Of a stretch of 28,089 nt of DNA, positions 6,976 through 14,755 are shown in pieces. This DNA is from JBBIVP01 sp037439705 [NCBI: bacterium] (GTDB taxonomy: Bacteria > JBBIVP01), in the NCBI GenBank assembly GCA_037439705.1, contig JBBIVP010000004.1, positions 1 through 28,089 of the forward strand, in the 5' to 3' direction. The translations under genes and the position numbers were made by a program. The stretch's first letter is position 1. Each line of letters starts with the position of its first letter. The notes under the pieces were generated by a model. That model was given only the letters and a program-made list of their open reading frames with translations, was not told the origin of the DNA and did not search any database.

Positions 6976-8062
6976 AAAGGTGGTGATTGTAGGGGCAGGA
7001 TTGAGCGGACTTACCGCAGGGATTTTTCTTGCAAAAAGGGATTATGATGTTCTCATTGTTGAAAGGGGAAAGGGAATAGGAGAGGGAGACCCATTTCACC
7101 CATCCCTTCATGTGACACCCTGTGACCTCCTTTATCTAAAAAGGGAAGTGGAGATAGAATTTGAGAAGGTTTTTAAGACCATAAAATGGACGAAGTTGTG
7201 GACGCTTGATAAACCCTGGATATCGGATGACCCGCTTGTTATGGGAATAGAAAGGGGAAAAAGGGAAAGTTCTGTGGATTACTTTCTTTACAATGAGGCA
7301 AAGAAACTCGGTGTTAAATTTAATTTCTCAACTGAAATAAAAAAGATTGACGACGTGCCTCCCGGTTCTATAATTGCAACGGGATTTAACAAGAAAGTAT
7401 ATTCTTTATTCGGAAGGAAATGCTCTGACCTTGATGGATTTTATTACAGAAAACCTTCAAAAGAAGAGGAGGAAGGAACCGCTCACCTCTTTGCGGGATA
7501 TTATACAACGGACTATTTTTACAGGACAAGTCTCAACGGAATCACATTTGGTCTTCTCTTTTCAAGGAAGCCTATAACAAAGAAAGGAGAGGAAGAGTGG
7601 CTAAAGGATATGGAAGAGAAGATAGGTGAGGTTCCTGAAAAATACATCCGCTTCAGGGCTTCAATGGATTTGAGCAAACCAATTCTTTTTTTCAACGACA
7701 GAATATGTGCTGGAACATTTTCCGCAACGATTGACCCATCACTCGGATTTGGTATCTTCGGCGCAATTCTTTCAGGAAAAATTGCAGGGATAGCAGTTTA
7801 CGATAAGGAAAAGGCTTTAAAGGAATTTAAGAGGGTAAACAGATTTTTCCACATAGTCAAATTTCTATGGTATGATAATCAGTGGACTCCTTACAGGTTA
7901 CATCTTGCAAAAATTCAGATGCGGTTCTGGCGGCTTTTTTATCCCATGCTTTTGATTACAGGAAGGTCAATACCTGGATTTCCGCAAAACTACATGATTC
8001 ATGGGTTTAAGAGAACAAGACCATATAAAGAGGAGGTAGAGCAATGCCGAGAATATACATAA
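6965..8062 (+). CDS. FAD-dependent oxidoreductase, GxGxxG Rossmann type
   Basis: 365 residues from the ATG at 6965, chosen because GGAGGAGAG precedes it; an in-frame TTG at 6953 is less likely. The N-terminus has the dinucleotide-binding strand KKVVIVGAGLSGLTAGIFLAKRDYDVLIVERG, and a C-terminal FAD-contact segment reads IDPSLGFGIFGAILSGKIAG. This layout fits the FixC/geranylgeranyl-reductase/squalene-monooxygenase-like group or a phytoene-desaturase-like oxidoreductase, but no subfamily motif settles the reaction. The last 60 residues contain a basic, aromatic-rich region (about 290-345) that may touch the membrane. It overlaps padR by 11 nt and the next gene by 19 nt. A role in passing electrons between the cluster's oxidation step and a carrier is inferred from context only. 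Confidence 0.78.
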   Translation: MKNKKVVIVGAGLSGLTAGIFLAKRDYDVLIVERGKGIGEGDPFHPSLHVTPCDLLYLKREVEIEFEKVFKTIKWTKLWTLDKPWISDDPLVMGIERGKRESSVDYFLYNEAKKLGVKFNFSTEIKKIDDVPPGSIIATGFNKKVYSLFGRKCSDLDGFYYRKPSKEEEEGTAHLFAGYYTTDYFYRTSLNGITFGLLFSRKPITKKGEEEWLKDMEEKIGEVPEKYIRFRASMDLSKPILFFNDRICAGTFSATIDPSLGFGIFGAILSGKIAGIAVYDKEKALKEFKRVNRFFHIVKFLWYDNQWTPYRLHLAKIQMRFWRLFYPMLLITGRSIPGFPQNYMIHGFKRTRPYKEEVEQCREYT

Positions 8063-8838
8063 ACGACTGGCCCCCATTTTCGCCGCCTGACCAGTCAAGG
8101 AGAAACAATGTGATAGAGGCGGCAAAACTCATTGTGAATGCAGCGATGACAGCTCCAAATGCTGGCGGGGTTTCTCAGGTTGAGGCCGAGATAGTTTACG
8201 GAATGGAGGAACAGGAGCAGATAGCAAGGAAGATGGAGGATCTCGCTCATGAGGAATCACAGGAACACATCTCCCATTTGTACAAATATGAGGCTGTTAT
8301 GGTGAGGGAAGCAGACTGCATAGTTTTTCTTGGAGATTTCAGGACGATAGAAACGCCAATGGATGCGGGATGCGGGTTCTGCTATGGGGTTGATGATTGC
8401 AGGTGGCTTTACACAAAACATCCATCATACATGGGGCTCATTGATGCAACGGACAGGAGGTCAAAAACCGTTGTGAAGGGGCCACTTTGCGGGGTGAGGG
8501 TTCAGGATTTTGGATATGCCATAGGCTCTGCAATGTGGATGGCTTACCACCTTATGATTGATGCAAGACCATATTACACAGTTGGAGTGGCAGGACAGAA
8601 GCTCGGTTATTGCCCCAATTCTCCAATTGTCGTTGGAATCCTTCTTGCAGCCCTCTCAAAGAATCCTTTCGTTGATGTGAATACTGCTTACCACCTTGTG
8701 AACATGAGCAAATTGATTGATGCGGTTAGAAAAACCTACATCCTTTTCAGACAGTCTGGCGGAGATTACAGAATTTCTGACCCGTGGGCTGAGATTTTCA
8801 GGGAAAGGAAAAAGAAGGAAAAGAAAGAAGAAAAGTAG
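8044..8838 (+). CDS. DUF2148 ferredoxin-domain protein (copy 1)
   Basis: 264 residues. Residues 20-45 (RRNNVIEAAKLIVNAAMTAPNAGG) form the N-terminal helix. The four likely [4Fe-4S] ligands are C110-x2-C113-x5-C119 (AGCGFCYGVDDC) and C149 in GPLCGVRVQDFGYAIGSA. The segment VKGPLCGVRVQDFGYAIGSAMW and the later GVAGQKLGYCPNSPIVVGILLAA match the DUF2148 family, described only as 'containing a ferredoxin domain' with a nitroreductase-like flavin part. The C-terminus is a lysine/glutamate-rich tail. The ATG at 8044 is preceded by GAGGAGGT and overlaps the previous gene by 19 nt. The next gene is a paralogue, so the two probably form a heteromer. No biochemical function is established for the family to my knowledge. 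Confidence 0.82.
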   Translation: MPRIYINDWPPFSPPDQSRRNNVIEAAKLIVNAAMTAPNAGGVSQVEAEIVYGMEEQEQIARKMEDLAHEESQEHISHLYKYEAVMVREADCIVFLGDFRTIETPMDAGCGFCYGVDDCRWLYTKHPSYMGLIDATDRRSKTVVKGPLCGVRVQDFGYAIGSAMWMAYHLMIDARPYYTVGVAGQKLGYCPNSPIVVGILLAALSKNPFVDVNTAYHLVNMSKLIDAVRKTYILFRQSGGDYRISDPWAEIFRERKKKEKKEEK

Positions 8839-8847
8839 GAGGAGAAG

Positions 8848-9672
8848 ATGGCGATAAAATTTGAAAAACTTCAGGAGGAAACATTAATAGATGTGGCAAA
8901 ACTGTGTGCTACTTCTGTCCTCAAAGCCCCACAGATAACAGGAAGGGTAAAGTTTGAGATGGAGATTCTTAAAATGGATGAACTGCCAAATCTGATAGAG
9001 GCACTGATGATTCTTGGAAGGCTTCATATGTTCTGCATGCTTTCAGCTGCTGCCTATTCAACGGTTCTTCAGGAAGGAAAGCCCGTGGTAATTCTTTTAA
9101 TAGGGGCATCCGGATTGAGAACCTCTGAATTGAACTGGAACTGCGGAGCCTGCGGTTTCAAAACCTGTGGTGAATTTAATGCCTATTCAAAGACGATAAA
9201 AGAACCTCCTCCGGGAGCGCTCATTCACGGTCCTGTATGTAACTGGAAGATGATCGATTACGCACAGGGATGCACATGGGCGTGTGCTACTGCATGGGCA
9301 AATAACATAACGAACAGGATTGAAATAGCCTCTGGAATGGCTGCAAAGGCAATAGGTTATCTTGAGAACTGCGATGTGGTTCACGGACTCCCGCTTGGTC
9401 CAATGGAAGAACTTTACTGGTATTCAAGGAGGTTTATAAATCAGTTTATGACTTACGATATGTGGAAGGAGAGGCTTCAGGATATGTTCGGAGTTCTGTT
9501 CCAGACATTTGTTGGCGATGGAAGGGCGGACATTAAAATAACAGATGACTGGTGGATGAGGAGACATACGAACAAGGTTCAGCCAATTAATATGGAGGAA
9601 TTTGAGGAAATGAATAAAGGAATTGCAAGGGATATTGAGGAATTGAAGAAGAGGGTTAAAGGTGGAAAATAA
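8848..9672 (+). CDS. DUF2148 ferredoxin-domain protein (copy 2)
   Basis: 274 residues, a diverged paralogue of its upstream neighbour. The FeS ligands are C99-x2-C102-x4-C107 (NCGACGFKTCGEF) with C131 in HGPVCNWKMIDYAQGC, one residue tighter than in copy 1. CGACGFKTC resembles the small four-cysteine FeS motifs of RnfB or acetyl-CoA synthase gamma subunits. Extra cysteines at 142 and 146 (GCTWACATAW) lie where copy 1 has GYAIGSAMW and may add a ligand or disulfide. The C-terminal half (about 160-274) is shared with copy 1. The ATG at 8848 has an AGGAGGAG ribosome site. A heterodimer carrying two unequal clusters is plausible but inferred. Confidence 0.8.
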   Translation: MAIKFEKLQEETLIDVAKLCATSVLKAPQITGRVKFEMEILKMDELPNLIEALMILGRLHMFCMLSAAAYSTVLQEGKPVVILLIGASGLRTSELNWNCGACGFKTCGEFNAYSKTIKEPPPGALIHGPVCNWKMIDYAQGCTWACATAWANNITNRIEIASGMAAKAIGYLENCDVVHGLPLGPMEELYWYSRRFINQFMTYDMWKERLQDMFGVLFQTFVGDGRADIKITDDWWMRRHTNKVQPINMEEFEEMNKGIARDIEELKKRVKGGK

Positions 9673-9687
9673 AGAAGGAGGTTAGCC

Positions 9688-10098
9688 ATGCCGAAGTTTC
9701 CATCCATGGAATGGGGTGAGGCGTTGAAGGAGGTTATAAACAGCGACCCGGAAATAAGGGAGGCAGGGAAGGATTTTGAGGCTGATGCTGTCCTTGTGAT
9801 AGAGCCAGCAGGCGGATTGAGGGAGAGATTCATTGTATATGTGAAGGGTTCAGGTGGTGTTATTCAGGAAGTCAGACAGCTCAATAGCCCCGATGAGGTT
9901 CCCGCAAAGTTTGTAACCAGCGCAGACTATCTTACATGGAAATCAATAATAAAGGGGGAACTGGACGGAGTGAAAGCACTTCTCATGGGAAAGGTGAAGT
10001 TGAAGGGAGATATGAAAGAGGTTATGAAAAGGGCAAAGGACCAGCAGTTGATGATGAAGGCTCTTTCAAAAATAAAAACAGAATTTATAGATGAATAA
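9688..10098 (+). CDS. SCP2 sterol-carrier-domain protein
   Basis: 136 residues forming a single SCP2 domain: an N-terminal helix (MEWGEALKEVINSDPEIREAG), a central sheet (AVLVIEPAGG, RFIVYVKG) and the diagnostic second half FVTSADYLTWKSIIKGELDGVKALLMGKVKLKGDMKEVMKRAK. SCP2 domains bind fatty acyl-CoA or hydrophobic molecules in a tunnel. In eukaryotic SCP-x the domain is fused to a thiolase; here a related thiolase is encoded 4.6 kb downstream in the same operon. A strong SD (AAGAAGGAGGT) precedes the ATG. Likely role: carrying or presenting the hydrophobic CoA substrate of the cluster. This suggests the substrate is a lipid-like or bulky acid rather than a small soluble one. Confidence 0.88.
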   Translation: MPKFPSMEWGEALKEVINSDPEIREAGKDFEADAVLVIEPAGGLRERFIVYVKGSGGVIQEVRQLNSPDEVPAKFVTSADYLTWKSIIKGELDGVKALLMGKVKLKGDMKEVMKRAKDQQLMMKALSKIKTEFIDE

Positions 10099-10100
10099 AA

Positions 10101-11405
10101 ATGGAAAAAGAACTTAAAAAAGAACTGGAAAGAATTGTAGGAAAGGAGGGAGTTGTTTATGAAAGGAGAAGGCAGAAGGAACTTCTTGGTGGCATGCCAC
10201 CAAAAGATTCCATTGTTCTTCTTCCATCAGGCCATGAGGAGATTGCAGAAATTTTAAAAATGGCAAATTCAAGAAAAATTCCTGTCAGGACCACATATTA
10301 CGGAAGTTTTGATCCAAAATCCCTTTCAGAGGGTGGCATCTTTCTTCTTTTCACACGGATGAAGAAAATTGAAAATCTTGATGTAAAAAATCTTGTTGCA
10401 CACATTCAGAGAGGAGTAACCTTTGAGGAATTAAAAGAAGCATTAAAAGAACACAATCAAAAAATTCTGCCACCTGCAAATGTCTATAGCGATTCTGTAG
10501 TTGAAACCTACCTGATGAGGTCGGTTCAGTATGCTATGAACAGATATCCTGACACTCAGTTCACAAACCTTTATGCTGTGCTTCCGTCAGGAGATATATA
10601 CAGAACTGGAAGCCATATCCTTTCCGAAAAAATTGCGGACTGGAAGGATGAACCCGGTCCGCACATCTGTAAGATGTATCACGCCTCCGAGGACATATTC
10701 GGAATTGTATCCCGTGCGAGCATTCAAGCATTTCCATTGATGGAAATGAGAAAGGCAAAGGTATTTCACTTTCTTGATATGGAAAAAGCACTTGAATTCT
10801 TGAAATGGGTTTCCAGAAAGGAACTCGTTCAGGAAGGGGTTCTTCTGAATTCAAAAGAATGGACAAATTTTTCAAAAGTCTCATACTTTGAGGGATGGGT
10901 TTCAATATGCGGATTTGAATCTTTTGCAAAGCATGTGGAGTTTCAGATAAGAAAGGTTTCGGAGAAGGCAAAAGAGATGGGAGGAGTTCAGGTTGATGAT
11001 GGAGATGAACTGGGCCTAAAATTCATTGAAACCCCTGGAAAAGCATCTCTTGAAGATACTATTGAGTTCTTTTCCCTTTTCAAAGACCTGAAATTTTTTG
11101 ATGAATTGCTTAAAGAGGATTTAGGGAAAAAAGGAATTGAACCAAAGGATGTAAGAACCTGTTATATAAGTTGCTCAACTGGAAGATGTGTATATGCAAA
11201 ATGCACAATCCCGATAAAAGACAGACAGCTTGTGGTTGATTCTTACAGATTCCTGCTCAGAAACGGTGCTTTCGTGGACAGACTTGTGGATGGTGTTGCT
11301 GAAGAATATTATTCAAAGAATAACCTCCGGGTTCTTATAGAAAAGTTGAAATCCACGATTGACCCATTTTTCATTCTTAATCCCCAAAAATTTTTAGAGG
11401 TGTAA
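10101..11405 (+). CDS. degenerate VAO/PCMH-type FAD oxidoreductase subunit
   Basis: 434 residues with the architecture of FAD-linked oxidases: SIVLLPSGHEEIAEILKMANSRKIPV early (about 37-62) and IDPFFILNPQKFLEV at the end. However, the glycine-rich pyrophosphate loop, PYGGGTSxSGG in normal members, reads TTYYGSFDPKSLSEGG. The segment normally xGSEGTLGIIT reads HASEDIFGIVSR, and the middle GN/NGEGG region is missing. It may therefore bind FAD weakly or not at all and act as a structural or substrate-binding partner of the intact flavoprotein encoded 3 bp downstream. Cysteines cluster in RTCYISCSTGRCVYAKCT (about 352-371), unusual for the family and possibly a metal or FeS site. There is no good SD; translation is probably coupled to SCP2 two nucleotides upstream. 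Confidence 0.72.
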   Translation: MEKELKKELERIVGKEGVVYERRRQKELLGGMPPKDSIVLLPSGHEEIAEILKMANSRKIPVRTTYYGSFDPKSLSEGGIFLLFTRMKKIENLDVKNLVAHIQRGVTFEELKEALKEHNQKILPPANVYSDSVVETYLMRSVQYAMNRYPDTQFTNLYAVLPSGDIYRTGSHILSEKIADWKDEPGPHICKMYHASEDIFGIVSRASIQAFPLMEMRKAKVFHFLDMEKALEFLKWVSRKELVQEGVLLNSKEWTNFSKVSYFEGWVSICGFESFAKHVEFQIRKVSEKAKEMGGVQVDDGDELGLKFIETPGKASLEDTIEFFSLFKDLKFFDELLKEDLGKKGIEPKDVRTCYISCSTGRCVYAKCTIPIKDRQLVVDSYRFLLRNGAFVDRLVDGVAEEYYSKNNLRVLIEKLKSTIDPFFILNPQKFLEV

Positions 11406-11407
11406 AA

Positions 11408-12952
11408 ATGAGCTGGAATAAATTTTTTGGAGAGAGAAAGGAAAATTTGAATAAAGCAAAGGATGAGCTTAAAAAACTTCTCGGTGAAGAAAGGGTTTCG
11501 GATAACCCTGCGGTTCTTGTCTGTTATTCCCACGATTTTACTCCAGAAGCGGGAAGAATGCCCAATATTGTTGTTCTTCCAGAAACAACAGAGGAGGTTT
11601 CAGAGATAGTTAAAATAGCGAATAAATATGAAATTCCTGTTTATGTGATAACCACAGGATACAACCACGGAGGAATGTGGATACCGAAGAGGGGAGGAAT
11701 AATGGTGGACCTCAAAAAAATGAATTCCGTCTGCGAAATAGACGAGGAAAGCATGACAGCAACCATTTCCCCTCATGTCAGAATTGCCTCCCTTTATGAA
11801 GAAAGCAACCAGAGAACTTCGGTTGACGATATAAAACTCAGACCAGCCAATCCGATAACAATGGGAAGCGTTTCAATGCTCTCAAACTATGTGTCAGGTG
11901 GTGCCTCACATATTGCCTATAAAACAGGGAATCATCATGAAAACATAGTCGGAATGACATGGGTTATGCCGGATGGTTCAATTGTAAAAACCGGCGTTGA
12001 TTCTTATCCCTTTAAAGGAAAAATTCCCTATCTCGGTCCTGGTCCAGATGTGGGAGGAATATTTCTTGCCTCTCAGGGGAGTTATGGGATATGCACGGAA
12101 ATTACTGTGAAACTTTTCAATGAGATGCCAAGGGAGAAACTCTGCGCTATTTCTCAGGAGGATATCTATTCATTTGACCTTGAAAAAATAAGTGAGTTCT
12201 TTTATAAGGCAGGGAGAGAGAATTTCATTCATGACTTCTACAAAAGCGGTTCAAGGCATGGAGCATCCGTTTCCTTCGCGCCGGTGGTTGAGGAGGTTCT
12301 TGATATGCAACCGGTTCATGTTGTTGTTGTAACCTTAACAGGTATTGACGATGAGGAACTTCAGATAAAATATGAAAGGCTCAAGGAGATAGTTGATAGC
12401 ATTCCCGGTCTTATGCTACTTCCGGACGAATCCTTTCAACTGATGGTTCAGGCATTCAACTGGGATATAGAGGAGGCAAAAAGATGCCTGTTTAAGAGGT
12501 TGTGGAGGGGAAACAGGGTGATGAGGTGGAGGGGGTCTTTTCAGTGGGTAGCCTTTCCAAGCAAGTTTGAACACATTCCATATCTTGAAAAGAAAATAAG
12601 GGATTTGATCGCAAGATACTGGATACCAACGGACTTATCCCTTGAACCATCAAGGGTGCCATTTCAGGTTTCCCTTCAGGGACCATTTCCAATGTCAAGA
12701 ATGATAGCGCTTGAGTTTGATTTCTGGGTTGACCACACAAATCCCGAAGAGGTGAAAAGAACATCAATGCTTTTCAGAAAAATTGTGGAAGAAATGATAA
12801 AGGAGGGGGCTGTTGTTGGAAGAACTGTCGCTTTAAGCCAGGAGATTCAGTTGCCAAAACTTGGAATTTATTATACCATTGTCAAGGATATAAAGAAAAA
12901 ATTGGACCCAAAAAATATACTTTCTCCTGACACACTGCCTTTGGGAGATTAA
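11408..12952 (+). CDS. VAO/PCMH-type FAD oxidoreductase (4-cresol dehydrogenase-like)
   Basis: 514 residues. FAD-domain features are MPNIVVLPETTEEVSEIVKIANKYEIPVYV, TTGYNHGGMWIPKRGGIMVDLKKMN, ISPHVRIASLYEE, ITMGSVSMLSNYVSGGASHIAYKTGNHHENIVGM, WVMPDGSIVKTG, and GPGPDVGGIFLASQGSYGICTEITVKLF. The protein ends LDPKNILSPDTLPLGD, as in the vanillyl-alcohol oxidase/p-cresol methylhydroxylase group. That group oxidises para-alkyl phenols, or CH-OH/CH-CH substrates, and may bind FAD covalently through His or Tyr; GNHHEN carries candidate histidines. An SD (AGAGGTG) precedes the ATG. It pairs with the degenerate paralogue upstream. Electrons would be handed to an FeS acceptor, for which the DUF2148 pair is the nearest candidate. 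Confidence 0.82.
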   Translation: MSWNKFFGERKENLNKAKDELKKLLGEERVSDNPAVLVCYSHDFTPEAGRMPNIVVLPETTEEVSEIVKIANKYEIPVYVITTGYNHGGMWIPKRGGIMVDLKKMNSVCEIDEESMTATISPHVRIASLYEESNQRTSVDDIKLRPANPITMGSVSMLSNYVSGGASHIAYKTGNHHENIVGMTWVMPDGSIVKTGVDSYPFKGKIPYLGPGPDVGGIFLASQGSYGICTEITVKLFNEMPREKLCAISQEDIYSFDLEKISEFFYKAGRENFIHDFYKSGSRHGASVSFAPVVEEVLDMQPVHVVVVTLTGIDDEELQIKYERLKEIVDSIPGLMLLPDESFQLMVQAFNWDIEEAKRCLFKRLWRGNRVMRWRGSFQWVAFPSKFEHIPYLEKKIRDLIARYWIPTDLSLEPSRVPFQVSLQGPFPMSRMIALEFDFWVDHTNPEEVKRTSMLFRKIVEEMIKEGAVVGRTVALSQEIQLPKLGIYYTIVKDIKKKLDPKNILSPDTLPLGD

Positions 12953-12970
12953 AGATGAAAGGAGGGAAAA

Positions 12971-14338
12971 ATGAAGGATAGACCTTACTGGAACATGGAA
13001 ATAGAGCCCCTTCTGGGGACAAAAGGAATGAAAGAGATTCAGTGGAGAAACCTGAAGTCTCATCTTGAGATGCTTTATGCAAAATCAAGATTGTGGAGGG
13101 AATACATGGACGAGAAATCCGCTCCTCCCGAGAAGATAAAAAGCCTTGAAGACTTTTCAAAAGCCTTTCCTGTTCTTGAGAAGGATGATATGAGGGCTAT
13201 TGTGATGAAGTTTCTCCCCGAAGGACCAAGGGGAATGCTTGATGCCATGCTTTGTGTTTCATCAAGGGAGATAGTTCTTGTTTCTGCTACATCAGGAACC
13301 ACAGGAGAGCCCACACCCTATCTGTTCAGCAAGGAGGATTTAAAAATCAATTTTGAAAGCTTTGCGAGAGCTATATGGAGGACAGGAATAAGACCGGGAG
13401 ATATAATTGTCCATGCAATGGCTTTGAGTATGTTTGGAGCTGGAATTCCTCTTGTTTATGCAGTGATTGAATTCGGAGCAACACTTATTCCTGTTGGAGC
13501 GGAAGGTGGAACGGAAAGACTTTTGAATTACATAAAGGTTTTGGGACCTATGGAAGGAATAGACGGTATGTTCATTACTCCATCTTTTGCAGAGTACTTG
13601 ATTGAAAAGTGTAAAGAGCTTACGGGTATGGAAGTAAAGGATTTGAGGATAAAAAGGCTTATGTGTGGAGGTGAACCCGGAGCAGGAATTCCAGAGGTGA
13701 GAGAGAGGCTTATGAAGAATTACAATGCCCTTGTGTTTGATATGATGGGACTTGGTCCAATTGCCTTCACATCCTGTCCAACAGAAGAGTACATAGGAAT
13801 GCATTTTATAACAGAAGATATGGCTCTTCTTGAAATAGTTGATGTGGAAACGAAAGAGCCAATTCCTTTGGAAGATGGTGCGAGAGGAGTTCTCGTCTTC
13901 ACACCTCTTAAAGGATATTGCCTCAATGTTTTAAGGCATACACCCGGAGATGTGGTTGAGATATACACAGATAAATGTCCGTGCGGTCAATCTGGAATAA
14001 GAATGAAGGTTATTGGAAGAACAGATGATATGCTGAAGGTAAAGGGCGTAATGGTTTATCCTGCTGCGATAGAGGGTGTTTTAAACTCATTCGTTCCAAG
14101 GATAACTGGAGAATTTCGTATAGTTCTTACATCCCCGCCTCCAAGGGTTGAGCCACCATTGAAATTAAAAATTGAATATGGAAAGGATACAAAAACCGAG
14201 GAACTTGCTAAATTAGCAAAAGAGATAGCAGAGAGGATGCACGATAAAATAAGGGTGAGACCTGAAATAGAATGGGTTCCACCTCAGAGCCTTGAGAGGA
14301 CGGTTCATAAGAAAAAATACTTTGAAAGGAGGTATTAA
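12971..14338 (+). CDS. phenylacetate-CoA ligase-like (PaaK-type) acyl-CoA ligase
   Basis: 455 residues, close to PaaK length. Adenylation motifs are the phosphate loop SATSGTTGEPTPY (105-117), LMCGGEPGAGIPEVRE, FDMMGLGPIAF, the CPCGQSG turn (about 336-342), GRTDDMLKVKGVMVYPAAIE (about 348-367) and a lysine-rich end (RTVHKKKYF) placed like the catalytic lysine of the family. PaaK-type enzymes form a CoA thioester from an aryl-acetic or related acid using ATP. The cysteine pair CPC, often part of a small Zn site in anaerobic PaaK relatives, is present. The ATG has AAAGGAGGG upstream. In this cluster it most likely activates the pathway acid; the acid itself is not identifiable, and an aromatic substrate is only a family-based hint. 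Confidence 0.87.
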   Translation: MKDRPYWNMEIEPLLGTKGMKEIQWRNLKSHLEMLYAKSRLWREYMDEKSAPPEKIKSLEDFSKAFPVLEKDDMRAIVMKFLPEGPRGMLDAMLCVSSREIVLVSATSGTTGEPTPYLFSKEDLKINFESFARAIWRTGIRPGDIIVHAMALSMFGAGIPLVYAVIEFGATLIPVGAEGGTERLLNYIKVLGPMEGIDGMFITPSFAEYLIEKCKELTGMEVKDLRIKRLMCGGEPGAGIPEVRERLMKNYNALVFDMMGLGPIAFTSCPTEEYIGMHFITEDMALLEIVDVETKEPIPLEDGARGVLVFTPLKGYCLNVLRHTPGDVVEIYTDKCPCGQSGIRMKVIGRTDDMLKVKGVMVYPAAIEGVLNSFVPRITGEFRIVLTSPPPRVEPPLKLKIEYGKDTKTEELAKLAKEIAERMHDKIRVRPEIEWVPPQSLERTVHKKKYFERRY

Positions 14339-14755
14339 ATGCCACCATCTTTTCTTGTAAACAAAGAATTCTTTGAACAGATTGATGGAGAGATCAAACT
14401 CGCGGGTTCAAAATGCGAGAGCTGTGGAAAGGTTTATTTTCCCAGAAAAAATTTCTGCTTGAACTGTATGAGCGATAAATTGAAGGTAGTGCCATTGAGC
14501 AAAAGGGGAAAAATAGCCAGCTGGACAGTTGCGAGACAGATCTATACATACGGAATACCACTCCCTTATGCCTTCGGATATGTTGACCTCCCTGAGGGAG
14601 TGAGGCTCTTCACAATTTTTACAGATTGTGAGCCATTTGAAGAAAAACTGAAAACAGGTAAAGAGGTTGAATGGGTGATAAAAAAATTCAAGGAGGATGA
14701 AATGGGAAATGACATAATAGGTTATATGTTTCGTCCTCTGGAGGGAAAAAAATGA
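14339..14755 (+). CDS. DUF35 OB-fold/zinc-ribbon acyl-CoA-binding partner of thiolase
   Basis: 138 residues. The N-terminal rubredoxin-like zinc ribbon has C26-x2-C29 and C40-x2-C43 (KCESCGKVYFPRKNFCLNCM), followed by an OB-fold (GKIASWTVARQIYTYGIPLPYAFGYVDLPEGVRLFTIFTDCE). DUF35 proteins form complexes with thiolase-superfamily enzymes. In archaea one bridges acetoacetyl-CoA thiolase and HMG-CoA synthase, and in actinobacteria the ChsH2 DUF35 domain assembles with the Ltp2 retro-aldolase of sterol side-chain breakdown. The ATG follows the ligase stop directly, with GGAGGT before it. The gene overlaps the thiolase by 4 nt (ATGA), which supports a fixed complex. No HMG-CoA synthase gene is nearby. 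Confidence 0.9.
   Translation: MPPSFLVNKEFFEQIDGEIKLAGSKCESCGKVYFPRKNFCLNCMSDKLKVVPLSKRGKIASWTVARQIYTYGIPLPYAFGYVDLPEGVRLFTIFTDCEPFEEKLKTGKEVEWVIKKFKEDEMGNDIIGYMFRPLEGKK

Noticed and set aside
13340-13804. Minus-strand 154-codon frame inside the CoA ligase
   Set aside because: His/Ser/Cys-rich antisense translation typical of a shadow; the ligase motifs on the plus strand are unambiguous.
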